DNA of 64,000 bases from Sporothrix humicola (taxonomy: Eukaryota; Ascomycota; Sordariomycetes; Ophiostomatales; Ophiostomataceae), in assembly GCA_021396245.1 (NCBI GenBank), contig WNYE01000045.1, positions 62,001 to 126,000 on the forward strand, written 5' to 3'. This document shows, piece after piece, positions 32,631 to 43,836 of this stretch. The notes below the pieces were generated by a model that was not told where the DNA came from, did not search any database, and saw only the letters and a program-made list of their open reading frames with translations. Within the stretch, counting starts at the first letter, position 1, and each line of letters begins with the position of its first letter. A program made the translations under genes and the position numbers.

Positions 32631-35388
32631 ATGTTCCGTCAACGGTGGGTTAATTGTGATCTGTGTTGCCATACATGACTCTTCGCACGTGTGTATTTCG
32701 TACTGACTTTAAACCAGGACAAGCTCACAGAAGCCAGGGGACGACTTGCTTGCCAACTTTCGGCAGCAGTTCCCCGAGGTCGCCGTGTCTCCCACAACTG
32801 GCAATGCCCAGTTGCCAAATACCACATCGGCCGCTGCTGAGAGCAATGCCATTCCGCCGGCAGTCTCGACACAAGAGAGGTGAGTTGATCGTGAACCGAA
32901 TCTTACAGGATTTTTTTGCCGTTTCTCTTTGTACTTACACATTCACACTAGAACGCAAAGCATCAGCCATGCTGTCTTCCCCGACCAGGACCCGACACCG
33001 CGCGCCTCCAGTAACGAGCCATGGCGCTTCACACCTTCGCTCCTTGACCCGGGCGCATTCTCATTCTCGACCTTCTCTAATGGCAACCCTGGCTATTACG
33101 CACAAACACCGGGCGGTAACAACACGCTTTACCACTCACAAGCAGGCGACCTTCACACACCAACACTCGGTCTGAGTATGGGCCTGAACACGCCTCTGGC
33201 CATGCCTACGGCAGACGGCGCCCTTCACCCCGGCGCGACGACGACAATGATGGACGTTGGCGCGTCCGCCTTCCACAACGGCCTGCACCCTCAGGCATTC
33301 CACGCATACCATCCCTTTGGCCAGCCCGCCCCCCAACAACCTTCGTTTGCGCCATCTTCGTTTGTTCACCACGACGCGACTGGCCTCGGTCTCGATCCCA
33401 ACACGGCCGCAGCAATGAACGGCGCTCACCCTGGCGCAGTCGCCGTTGCAGTGGCACCCGGTTTCGCAGCACATCCTGGATTGGTCGCCTTCCCTCCTGG
33501 ACACCACCCGCACCCCTTTAACGGTTCCAACGTTGTTGCCAACATGGCCATGCTCGCCAGCCTTCCGCCAACAGCCGAGAAATTCCGCTTCCACACGACA
33601 CTGAATGCTCCTACAGCCATGATCAAGCACGCCGACGAGATCCCAGTCAGCTATCTGAACAAGGGCCAGGCCTACTCCATCTCCATCATCGACACCGAGC
33701 CGGAGCTCCCTATCCTTCCAGGCACTCGCTTCCGCACATATGTGCGCATCTCTTTTGAAGACGAGCAACAACGCCAAAAGCCTGGCGTCTGCTGGAGCCT
33801 CTGGAAGGAGGGCCGCGGCACAAACGAGGCGCACCAGCGTGGCGGCAAGCTGCAGGCTGTTGAGTATGTCGAGGCAGGCCAGCCACCAGAGGGCGATGAG
33901 AAGCGTACACGGGTAGAGCTGGAGTCGGCGTCCTTTGATGGCTTCTCCGTCGTCTGGACACCGGGCATTCACGGCGCAGTGGAGTGCAACATTGCAGTGC
34001 GCTTCAACTTCTTGTCAACTGATTTTAGCCACTCCAAGGGTGTCAAGGGTATTCCAGTCCGCCTTTGCACAAAGACCACGCGCTACCCGGCACCTCACCA
34101 GAACCAGACTTCCGCGAGCCCCAAGGACTCGTCCACACCCACGCCTGAGATCTGTTTCTGCAAGGTCAAGCTGTTCCGTGACCACGGTGCTGAGCGGAAG
34201 CTGTCCAACGATGTCGCTCATGTCAAGAAGACCATCGACAAGCTCAAGCAGCAAATCGCACAGGCCGAGAGCGGTATGAAGGACTTTAGCAAGCGCAAGC
34301 GGTCGGGTGGCGCTGCCGTGTCATCAAAGCCTGTGCCTGATTTGCAGCGGGTCGGAAAGGTTCCCAAGCACAAGCGGACCTGGTCTATGTCGTCGACCAG
34401 CTCTAACGGCAACGGCAACGGCAGCAGCGCCGAGGATGGTAATTCGAGCAGCGGGACGCCCAACCGTCCCAACGCCGCCAATGGTGTTCGCCCAGCTGTT
34501 GAAGAGGATCTGCACTGCAAGCTGCAGACACTGCAAGACATGTTCACAAGCACGCGCCCAGTCAGCATTCTTTACCTCCGTGGTGATGAGCTTGACGACC
34601 CTGACTTGCACCCCGTCTCCCTTCCTGGCGAGAATGGCGGTCTGTCCAAGGTTGAGTCACGGGATAACCTGATGGCATGGCGCGACCAGAGCGGTCGCAG
34701 CTCAGTCACTGGCTCATCAATGGTTTCGCCATCACCCAGCTCCCTTTCGCTGCACTCACAAGTGTCGTTTGGTGGGGCCAACGGCATGAACGGCACCAAC
34801 GGCTGGTCAGACTACCACGGCGATGATGGACAGGGCGGGTCGTCTCGCCAGAGCTCCAATCAGCCAACACGCATCAACAAGACCGACGACTCTGGCAACC
34901 TTAGTGGCTGGATCGAGGCTCTCGATGTCGACTCGTCGTATCGGCCAACGCACACCGATCGGCCTAAGCCGGTGGCATGCTTCTATATCCTGCGCCGTAA
35001 CAACCAGAACGCGGCTACCGTCAACGGCAATGGTGTGACTGCCAATGGCACGGGCGCGCCTCAGGAGTACCACCGTGCCCTGTACCTGACGAAGAGAACT
35101 CTTCACGAATTTGTTGGCCGCCTTTCGGCCAAGTGGAGCTTGGATCCTACCAAGGTTGTCCGCACTGTCCGAGTCCTCCCTCAAGGACTCGAGGTGGAGA
35201 TGGATGACGATGCAGTTGCTGAGTTGCCCGAGGGCCAGGATATGGTCCTTGACGTGACGGAGAAGCCGCTGCCAGCTACACAAGAAAATGGTGCTCACGC
35301 ACAGCCGGTGAAGAAGGAGTGGGAGATGGCCGTTGACGGCGACGGCACAGGCAACCGCACCGGTTACGAGCTGCGTCTGTCGTTCTAA
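32631..35388 (+). CDS. csp-2: grainyhead/CP2-type transcription factor
   Basis: Nuclear DNA-binding regulator; the Neurospora member, csp-2, is needed for conidial separation through cell-wall remodelling genes. Exons 32631-32644, 32718-32879 and 32952-35388 give 870 aa. The 14-nt first exon encodes MFRQ plus two bases; introns of 73 and 72 bp have GTGGGT/GTGAGT donors, and frame closes as CG|G and AG|A. The CP2 immunoglobulin-like DNA-binding domain spans about residues 269-440 (FRFHTTLNAPTAM, ISFEDEQQRQKPGVCWSLWK, IAVRFNFLSTDFSHSKGVKG, then ICFCKVKLFRDHGAERKLS after a short linker). A ubiquitin-like dimerisation domain follows at about 732-831 (HRALYLTKRTLHEFVGRLSAKW...LEVEMDDDAV). The N-terminal 260 residues are Pro/His/Ala-rich and probably activating. 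The upstream gene-free region is unusually long. Ortholog name is by family and architecture. Confidence 0.88.
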
Positions 35389-36359
35389 GCGGCGACTCTA
35401 AAAAAATTGGTTCGACTCTTTTAATTTTCTTCTTGTTCTGTTTTTGCTTCTGGTACAACAGCAGAACTCCCAGGGGGTCTTTGTTTTATTTGGTTCGGGT
35501 CCAACAGCGCAAAGCTTTCTTACCCCCTCGCTTTTATGACCCGGTGACCTCAAATTCGTGGGAGGGTATCTGAGACGATATGAATGAATTAGGTAATACC
35601 ATTTTTTCTTAGTTTCGGCTGTTCCTTTTTCTGTCTTCTTTTTTTTATAATGCTTTCTTCCTTTTAAAGTCCTGTCAGGTTTGAGAAAGATGCCGAAAAT
35701 GGCTGGATACGGGGTTTAGGGAGGATACTTTTTGTACTTTTCTACTAATGTGCTGGCTTGTTTCTTTTTCTTTTCTTTTCCGCGTGGATGCTTCTATTTA
35801 TTTTTTTGTTCGGATTAAAAAGGGATGGATTATTTTTTCACAGCTTGAACGTAGGGCTTTTGGCTAGTTATCTCTCGATGCGTGGTTACGTTTGATTTTC
35901 ATACCTTCTTTTCATTGACCTGAAGTGTGTTTTTTTTTCTTTTCAAAAAATAAATGTTGTTCGTTGTTTTGTATTTCCTCCACTGTGGTTACCTGCACCT
36001 GGGACCTTAAAACCCATCTACGTGCTTAATTTTATGACAAACTAGCTAATTTAATGTGCGCACACATGACTCGTAAAATTATCGTTTTATCATACTGGCA
36101 TAATACCAATAGCCTGGTACTAAATCTGTCAAATGGGGTATCATATGAGGGTATCTTCATAAAAAACCAACATCATTCACTTGAAGATTGGAACAAAAAA
36201 CGCCCAACAAACAACCCAACTCAAAAGAACCGAAACAAATGTACAAGAGTCCACCAAACGATTGAAGCCACATCTAAATTGTCTCAAAGTAGCTCAAGAT
36301 ACAATAAAACAAACCAGACATGAAGGAAAAGACGAGATCAGGGTCCGACTGTATACAAC
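35389..36359. other. convergent intergenic, 3' UTRs
   Basis: 971 bp, T-rich in the first part (3' UTR of the grainyhead gene) and A-rich near the end (3' UTR of the minus-strand orphan, read in complement). No gene or structured RNA seen. Confidence 0.6.
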
Positions 36360-39300
36360 TCACTGTGCCGCCTGCACATCGTTCGAGCGGTTGGCCATAT
36401 GCTGGTGGTAAAGCAACTTCGACTGCCAGAGTGCTGCAGGCGACGGGGACTGGAATGGATTCGCTGCAGCAATTTCAGGCAGGTTTACGTTGCCGGGGGC
36501 TTCTAGGTGAAGCCCAACACCGGCACCCGGTGCGAAATTGCGGTAGATGGTGCCTGTGAGAAGCTTCCAGGCAATATACATGACGTCCTCCTGGGTCGGG
36601 TCCGAAAGTTTCTCCCATACCTCAGCATTCTGGCCCTGGAAAAGCAGAGGTGGTATGATAGAGTGGAAGTTGCCCACGGGTGCCTTGATGGCGTGCATGT
36701 GCGGAATTGGACGGACAGGCGGCCCTGCCGGCTGACCAGCTCCCGGGGACAGATTGTCGTTGGAAGGATTATCTAACTCGTGAAGCCTCAAGCGCTCTTC
36801 GTACGGAAGAACCACCCAACCGCCGGTGCGCATGACCACATTGTGTTTGACCAAGGATTTCGAAGGAATACCGACCCGGTCCACGGTGGCCACGAGGCGA
36901 ACAATGTAAACAAACGAATTGCAGAGGCGCTCGCAGTCTTTCTCGTTGGGCGGGGGGACGAACTCCGACTTCTTGCAAAACCACAGATGCTGCCCGTCTT
37001 TACAGTCCAGGTATGCGTGGCCAGCACACCGCGTTGGGGTATCGTGAGAACCGCGGAGAAGGATGTCGAAAACAGCCCAAGACACACCACACTCGAGAGC
37101 CAGGTCACGATCTAGGGCCGAAACTCGCTTGTACTGGATCTCGACGCGGACTTCCTTGTTTCTCGGGTTGTCTGAGAACACCTCGATCGGGTTGACGTCG
37201 AGGACGTTCCATTGGCGGCTGATTTGCATCTCTGACCCGGGAACGAAAAGAGTGTCTGCAGGGTTGATATGTCGGCGCTGCCGATTGTGGGTTGGTCCTC
37301 GATACCTGTTTGCGATGGACTCGGGGGTCGCACGGCCGTCAAAAGGATTACAGCAGGCGAAGTCGAGGATCTGGAAGCGTGCCTTGTCCGCAAAATCGGC
37401 ACCATAAGCACGATCAAGGTTCTTGTTCATTGAAAGGAAAGCATCGGCCAGGCCACCAAACGTCAGTGCAGTAAAAGCAAAATTGTATTGGACGCAGGCC
37501 TCCTTGCGGGTCCGTTCGCATTCCCAGAAACCAAGCGCATGCTTGGCTTCTATTGCATCACGCACGTTGGTGACTTTGGTGTTTATGTAGATTTGGGGAA
37601 GTGGCCTGTAGGGAGTGTCCGGGCCGAGCATCTTGATGGTGTACATGACGTCTGAAGAAGGCCGGATAGGCAGAGGAACACCGGTGATAGATGGCCAAGG
37701 TGGGGGAGCGACTTTTGTTTTCGGATCCGGGCCCCGGTCGCAATATATCACGTTTGGATCCATGTTCGGAAGGTTTGCCGCCTTTTGCCATCCACGGTTT
37801 AAGCCAGCGGCCGTATCGCTGACAATGTAGCGGTAACGGCACCTCTCGGGGCTGAGAGGTTTTTCTTCATCTGCTGTGAATCTGTTACAGATTGGGAACG
37901 GAGGACGTTGTTCCACGAAAGACGTGTTGTCGACTTTTGGGCGTGGCCGCTCGTAGAAGACAGTGTCCTCAGTGGGGAATGAAACCTGATTCATCAGGGA
38001 GAATTTCAGTACGTTGAAAGCGATGCACTTGCGAATCGTCCTTTTCTTCATCGCCTCCATTTTAGGTTCGAAATGGTATAGCAACTTGGCGGTGTCGGCA
38101 TTCGTAATTCTCATCGGTTCCACAGGAACTTCGGCCGTGTGTTGCCCAATGCCGTCGATGTGTTGGCCGAACTGAATTCCTTTGTTCAGGTTGAAGAATC
38201 GACAATGTGCTGGCAGTGGCGGCGGGCGTATAATTCGAGTGACCGTGGTATCCACGATGACCGGGCATAGTGGTCCAAAAAACCGGTTCTCAACATGGGC
38301 CATAATCGTCGAGAAGACCGAGTTGGCGATTTTCTCCTCTTCGGCTTGCCTCCCCATTGCTTCTTTGCCTGCAAGGCCATCGTTCACTTCGCCCTGCAAG
38401 TTCGAGTCCGCCTCGACGGGTAATAGCTGTTCTCGAAGCTCTTGAACAAGCTGTTGTCCTTCTCTCCCCGCCCCCTGTAGCGGTCGTCGTAATATCGCTC
38501 TCGGAATCGACATCAACTGAAAGGCCCGCGTCACCAATAGGGACAAGTATGCACATGCTGCCGCTTTTGAAGCGTTTCCCCCTTCATGTACTAGTCCGAC
38601 GATGACTCTCTCTTTTAGTCCTGACATCACTTTCCGTCCCACAACGAGTTTGATGCGCGCAAGCTCTTCAGCTGCTTTTCTTTTGTCGTCTTCACTCGCT
38701 TCATCCCTCTCCGCATACTCTTGCTCTTCTAGCTGTGCCTCGTTGTCGGTGCTGTCTGAGTCTGACTTTGGCTCCGGCTCTGGTTCTGGTTCTGGATCTG
38801 GTTTTGGCTCTGAGACTGGCTCTGAGTCCAAGTCTGAGTAAGGATTTGAGACCAAGTCCGAGTGTGAAGGGTCGGTATCAAGGTATCCAACATCAAGAAG
38901 AAGCTCGTTCACTGGAAGTGTGCGATGGATATGGACGAAGTTGCTTGTTGGGGTGGGCAAGTTTGATAGTTCTTCCAACGGCGTTGGGTCCAGAGGCGTG
39001 ATCGGAAGCGACTGGCCATTTGCAAACGGCGCTCTTGAAAAGTAGCGGGACCAGTATGCCGAAGGACAGAACTCCGGGGGAGTCTGTGCCTCTGGAGGAG
39101 GCTCGGGGTTTTGGCCGATATTGATGACAAAACTTCGTGTTGTTTTCGTGAACCTGCATACAGTAACATTGTCGTGTATGGAGGTGGAGCAAAATATACG
39201 ATTGCAGCACTCAGGTTCATCGAGCTCGGCTTCGGAAACGCGGGGGTGGGGAGATGAGGTCGGAGACGGGGTCGGAGACGAGGCATCAGAATGTTTGATG

Positions 39301-39536
39301 GGCGAATGCTCAATACCTATCGAGTCGACGCCGGCGAACGAGGCGTCGGCAGCACATGTGTCGTTTGAGGAGGGTATCGGATGGGCCTTGTTGTCTTCGT
39401 CCATGTTCGAAGCTGTGGAGGGGCTCCCTACGTGGCCCGAAGAGGGTCCTGGACGGGGGATTTCACACATCTCCAACCCTGGGGGTATAGGAGCGCTCTC
39501 GGGTCCCCATTTTATCGTTGAAAAAATGTTGCCCAT
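36360..39536 (-). CDS. uncharacterised 1058-aa protein with N-myristoylation signal
   Basis: I do not recognise a family. Single exon. The start is the ATG at 39536: the frame is open for 31 more codons upstream but contains no ATG there, and the chosen ATG has A at -3 and G at +4. It begins MGNIFST, matching the N-myristoylation consensus (Gly2, Ser6), so attachment to a membrane face is likely. Residues to about 240 are Ser/Pro-rich and include GPSSGHVGSPSTAS. An acidic Pro-Glu run (PEPEPEPEPKSDSDS) and a charged helix (ERDEASEDDKRKAAEELARI) follow at about 255-310. The C-terminal 600 residues look folded, rich in aromatic residues and Cys (ALGFWECERTRKEACVQYNF, LDFACCNPFDGRAT, AGHAYLDCKDGQHLWFCKKS). 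Weak codon bias compared with eIF2A next door. No transmembrane helix or catalytic motif seen. Confidence 0.75.
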   Translation of the reverse strand: MGNIFSTIKWGPESAPIPPGLEMCEIPRPGPSSGHVGSPSTASNMDEDNKAHPIPSSNDTCAADASFAGVDSIGIEHSPIKHSDASSPTPSPTSSPHPRVSEAELDEPECCNRIFCSTSIHDNVTVCRFTKTTRSFVINIGQNPEPPPEAQTPPEFCPSAYWSRYFSRAPFANGQSLPITPLDPTPLEELSNLPTPTSNFVHIHRTLPVNELLLDVGYLDTDPSHSDLVSNPYSDLDSEPVSEPKPDPEPEPEPEPKSDSDSTDNEAQLEEQEYAERDEASEDDKRKAAEELARIKLVVGRKVMSGLKERVIVGLVHEGGNASKAAACAYLSLLVTRAFQLMSIPRAILRRPLQGAGREGQQLVQELREQLLPVEADSNLQGEVNDGLAGKEAMGRQAEEEKIANSVFSTIMAHVENRFFGPLCPVIVDTTVTRIIRPPPLPAHCRFFNLNKGIQFGQHIDGIGQHTAEVPVEPMRITNADTAKLLYHFEPKMEAMKKRTIRKCIAFNVLKFSLMNQVSFPTEDTVFYERPRPKVDNTSFVEQRPPFPICNRFTADEEKPLSPERCRYRYIVSDTAAGLNRGWQKAANLPNMDPNVIYCDRGPDPKTKVAPPPWPSITGVPLPIRPSSDVMYTIKMLGPDTPYRPLPQIYINTKVTNVRDAIEAKHALGFWECERTRKEACVQYNFAFTALTFGGLADAFLSMNKNLDRAYGADFADKARFQILDFACCNPFDGRATPESIANRYRGPTHNRQRRHINPADTLFVPGSEMQISRQWNVLDVNPIEVFSDNPRNKEVRVEIQYKRVSALDRDLALECGVSWAVFDILLRGSHDTPTRCAGHAYLDCKDGQHLWFCKKSEFVPPPNEKDCERLCNSFVYIVRLVATVDRVGIPSKSLVKHNVVMRTGGWVVLPYEERLRLHELDNPSNDNLSPGAGQPAGPPVRPIPHMHAIKAPVGNFHSIIPPLLFQGQNAEVWEKLSDPTQEDVMYIAWKLLTGTIYRNFAPGAGVGLHLEAPGNVNLPEIAAANPFQSPSPAALWQSKLLYHQHMANRSNDVQAAQ

Positions 39537-41617
39537 GTTGGAAAGTATCAGGAATATTAAAAGGAGAGAACAGAGGGAAAATGAAACTTTGATGATCGAG
39601 TGTTGGAGCTCATAATCAAAAGAGCGCAATAGATTTTAAGAAGATCAAGGTGATGATTGTGGTCATTTTGATGATAAAAATAGTTAAAAAGAGAAAATAT
39701 GAAGGGAGTGTATGAAAAAAAAGAAAGGTTTAGATAGGTTATCAAAGAAGCTGTGCGAAGACTAGTTGAGATAGGTAGACACTTGGTCAAGGAAGGAGTA
39801 CGCCGTGCTGCGAGGATATATGTCAAAGTATCTCTATCCATGGCCTTAGAAATACCGGGAGATTTGTAGCAGCTACTAGTAAAGCTCTGCGGTTGTTAGG
39901 GAACGGCGCTGTATGGGATAGCTACATGGGGGTTGTGGCCGGTCGCTCTTTCCTCAGAGACCACGTTATGTCAGCAGGCTCTGTAGTAATCAGGAAGGCA
40001 CTATCTAGGGCGATTTGAGCGTTTTTTTTTTGGCCACATCTTATGTAGTTGTCATCTCTGATAGGCTGTTGCATGACGTGCGGTATTGTATCGTCACAAT
40101 GCTGTCGTTTCTCGACCTCGACTGTGGTCCCCTTGTCGTCGATCATCGCCCTTCTTTCTTCAGTCGCTTTGTAGTAATGCTTCTACGTTTGTGCCATGGT
40201 GTGCTGCCTCTACTCTCTGTGCCCCGGCTGGCCTACGAATATTCACACTCTCAAGAAGAATGATGGAATCAATCAAGATCGATCCTAGACTGCTGCCGAC
40301 ATTTGAATCTCGCTAACCTCAGCCTTGTGCTCCCTTCGTCGACTTACACCCTGGAGACACGCCCAGATTGCGGGTCTGCCCGAAGCCAATCAGAGCCAGT
40401 GCTCACGTTCAACTCCTTCCCAATCCAACCAGAATCGCTGCGGACTCTGATTGGCCAGACGCTACCACCAGCATTTGTGCCCAAGCCTTCGCTGTAGACG
40501 CATAAGATTCGCAAATTTGTGTGTTCTAGAGTGCGCCGGCCATAGTGGATTCTACCCCACAATAATGCCCCCGTGCCCAATCACATGCCACAGTTTGTCC
40601 AGACCAAAACTGCATTGGGAAAAAATAGCAGGCCAGCAGCGTAGGTAAAGAAAAAAACAAAAAAAAATAAAGGCTGAAAAACATCATCCATCATCCACTT
40701 CTCGTCGCCTCTCTTCTCCCCTTCTTTTCTCCCTTCCCTCTCCAGCCCACCCGCACAGGTCAACAGCGCAGCACCGCCTCGTCAATTATCTCCCCCCTCC
40801 GCCTCCCAGGTGTGCAAACGGCATTCTATTCTCCTCTTTTCTCTTTCTTCTTCTTTTTCGCATCCCCCCAGCTGTCTCGCTTTTTCCCAAAGTCGACTCC
40901 TCCCTTTCCTCCCTTTGTTTTCCCAGGCTCGAATTTCCATTTTCGGACTTCAGGCTTCGACACCTTGCGGACCGCCATCGCACGTCTTTGCACAGCACCG
41001 CCGACTGTCCTTTTGAAAGTCGATTCTGCATCGCGCGTCTTCCGACTTGTTCTTTGCACCCGTCTCTGAACGACTCACTTCTTTTCGCTTGCGACTGTCG
41101 CCCGTTTCGTGGACGATATACCCGCTAGTGCCCAACGTTGTCTTTGGTGAGTGACAGTACAGATACACAGGCATCTGAGCGAGGATTTGGGATACGGGCA
41201 TGATTGTCGTCGTCGTCTCCGGGAGGAAAGGGCTTTTGACCTGTCAGAATCGACGTCGCCAGAAATTGCCACCATCGATACGACTTTTGATACCGCTCTT
41301 TTCCCCTGGCGACTGACCCCGGCTGCCACAACCTACCACCCTCTACGATCATTGCTGGCTGCGCATCTCGCATGCCTTTTTGGCCTTTTTTTTTGTTTGT
41401 TTACATGCTAACGCTTCCACGCAGTAGACTTATTTGGCCCCGAAAGGACGCCGAACTACACTGACTCTCGACCGCTACCCCGCCATATCTACTTCTGCAC
41501 CAACATCCCTCCTGGGACAGCTCATTCTTCATCTCGGCCTCGTTGCCCAACCCTCCCACCTATTCCGCTACACTCCGCCTTCCTCTCCGACCGGTCTTCC
41601 TGTGGCTTTCACTAGTC
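39537..41617. promoter_or_regulatory. divergent upstream region and spliced eIF2A leader
   Basis: 2.1 kb between the orphan and eIF2A. A leader intron at 41147-41424 (TTTGGTGAGT...CCACGCAG, branch-like TGCTAAC 12-17 bases before the acceptor) is supported by ATG distribution: none seen at about 40700-41146 or 41425-41617, but at least three inside the intron. The pyrimidine-rich block 40690-40960 probably marks the eIF2A core promoter and leader. No gene seen in 39640-40690. Confidence 0.55.
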
Positions 41618-43836
41618 ATGGCTAGCCCGTTGCAGTTTGCCTACCGCACCCAGAAGGCCATCGGGGTCTTTGACGCCGACCCGGTCTACGAATCTCTCCC
41701 CGGATTCACCCCGCCTGAGGGCAACCTCCGGTGCTGTGTCTACTCGCCGTGTGGCCGCTACTTTGCCTGGGCCTCGAGCGATACCGTCGCCGTGTGCGAC
41801 GCCGCTGTTGGCCACGTGCTCTCTACTCTCTCCGTCGCCAACGTCTTTGAGCTCAGCTTTTCGCCTTCTGGCACATATTTGAGCACATGGGAGCGTCCCG
41901 CCAAGGATGAGAACGGCGATGCTACCAAGAACCTCAAGATCTGGCGCGTCCTGGACGACGCCGCCGAGCGCCAACCGCTGGGCCGTTTTGTCCAGAAGTC
42001 GCAGACGGGCTGGAACTTGCAGTACACCGCCGACGAGCAGTTCTGCGCCCGTCTCGTGACAAACGAAGTCCATTTCTACAAGAGCGACGACCTTTCCAAT
42101 GTCCACGACAAGCTGCGCGTCGAGGGTGTTGCATCGTTCGCACTGTCTCCCGGCAAGACCAACTCGGTGGCTGTCTTTGTTCCTGAGCGCAAGGTATGTC
42201 GCCTCTCCGCCGCACCTCTTGTCTATGAAACTTCTAGTGACGTTTTTTTTCTAACTATGTTTAGGGCCAACCCGCTGCTGTCCGTGTCTTCATCGTTCCC
42301 CAGTTTGCCGCTCCTGTGTCGCAGAAGACTTTTTTCAAAGGTGACAAGGTTCAGCTCAAGTGGAACGCACAGGGCTCGAGCCTCATTGTGCTCGCTCAGA
42401 CCGACGTTGACAAGTCCAACAAGAGCTACTACGGCGAGACGACCCTCTACCTTTTGAGCGCCAGCGGCGGCTTCGATGCTCGCATCACGCTCGACAAGGA
42501 GGGCCCCATCCACGACGTTTCGTGGTCGCCCAACTCGAAAGAGTTCGGTGTGATTTACGGCTTCATGCCTGCCCGCACGACCATCTTCAACCAGAAGGCT
42601 GAGGCCAAGCACACATTTGCCCTGGGCCCCCGCAACACCATCACCTTCTCGCCTAACGGCCGTTTTGTCCTGGTCGCCGGTTTCGGTAACCTGGCTGGCC
42701 AGATCGATGTTTACGACCTGACTAAGGATTACCGCAAGGTCTGCACCATAGAGAGTGGCAACCCCAGTGTGTGCGAGTGGAGCCCCGACTCGCGCTACCT
42801 CATGACGGCAACGACTTCGCCGCGTCTGCGTGTCGACAACGGCGTGAAGCTGTGGCACGTGGGTGGTGGTCTCATGTACAACGTCGACATGGTGGAGCTA
42901 TACAATGTCATCTGGCGCCCGCTGGAGAAGGGTAGTGCCACTGCCGCAGCCGCCGGTGTTGTCGACCCTCTGACCTCGGTCCCCACGCCGCATCCGTCGG
43001 CGCTGACGTACCTGGGCACTCAGAAGACCCCGTCGAAGCCCGCTGGCGCATACCGTCCTCCTGGTGCTCGTGGCGCATCCACGCCGCTGCACTTCAAGCG
43101 TGAGGACGAGGGTGGTGCTGCTCACGTTGCTAGTAACGGCAGCAGTGGCACCAGCCTGAGCGCTCTCGCTGCTAACGGTTTTGGCCGCGCTCGCCGGCAG
43201 GTGCCTGGCGCCGAGCTGGTTGAGCTATCACCGGCCGCACCCGTGTTTGTTCCTGGTGCTGAGCCTGTCGACAGCAATGACAACCTGTCTAAGGCGGCCC
43301 TGAAGAATAAGAAGAAGCGTGGCAACCGCAAGGCCAACAAGGATGCCGATGGTAACAACGCCGGCGCTGATAACAACAACGCTGGCGGCCTGGCCCCGCC
43401 GGCAGGGGAGTACGGAAACGGATCCTCTGCCGACGGCCGCAGCCCGGAGCGCCGCGGCCAGTTCCAGAACAACGGTCACTCGCGCAGCCAGTCGCGTAAC
43501 AACGCGACCGGTGGCCAACGCAACCGCAGCAACACCCAGCGCAACCGCGACGGCGGTTTCCAGCAGAACGGTAACAACAGTGGTGCTCTGTTGAGCGACG
43601 CATCCGCATTTGCACCTGCTGCTGCCGCCCCTTCGGCAGCCAACGACCCGCTCTCGCCTGGTAACAACAGCCCGATTGCGAAGAAGATCCGCAGTCTGCA
43701 GAAGAAGATCCGCGCCATTGAGGACCTGGAGATGCGCCATGCTGGCGGCGAGAAGCTGGAGGACACCCAGATCAAGAAGATTGGCACGAAGGCGGCCGTT
43801 CTGCGGGAGCTTGATGACCTGGAGAAGCAGGGTTAA
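41618..43836 (+). CDS. eIF2A: eukaryotic translation initiation factor 2A
   Basis: Cytosolic eIF2A, a non-canonical initiation factor able to bring Met-tRNAi to 40S subunits in a codon-dependent way. Exons 41618-42193 and 42265-43836 (intron 71 bp, GTATGT...GTTTAG, between codons Lys and Gly) give 715 aa. The N-terminal 430 or so residues form the eIF2A beta-propeller, with WD-like blades (CVYSPCGRYFAWAS, FELSFSPSGTYLSTWE, DVSWSPNSKEFGVIYGFMPA, ITFSPNGRFVLVAGFGNLAG, CEWSPDSRYLMTATTSPRL). KLWHVGGGLMYNVDM and LYNVIWRP are family landmarks. The C-terminus is Asn/Gly/Arg-rich and basic (LKNKKKRGNRKANKD) and ends in a coiled coil (IAKKIRSLQKKIRAIEDLEM), the region that binds mRNA and tRNA in the family. 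Strong GC3 bias. The upstream leader appears to be spliced. Confidence 0.95.

Noticed and set aside
39537..39629. 31-residue hydrophobic N-terminal extension of the orphan protein
   Set aside because: No ATG upstream of 39536 in this frame; it would need a TTG start. The ATG at 39536 has good context and a myristoylation motif.
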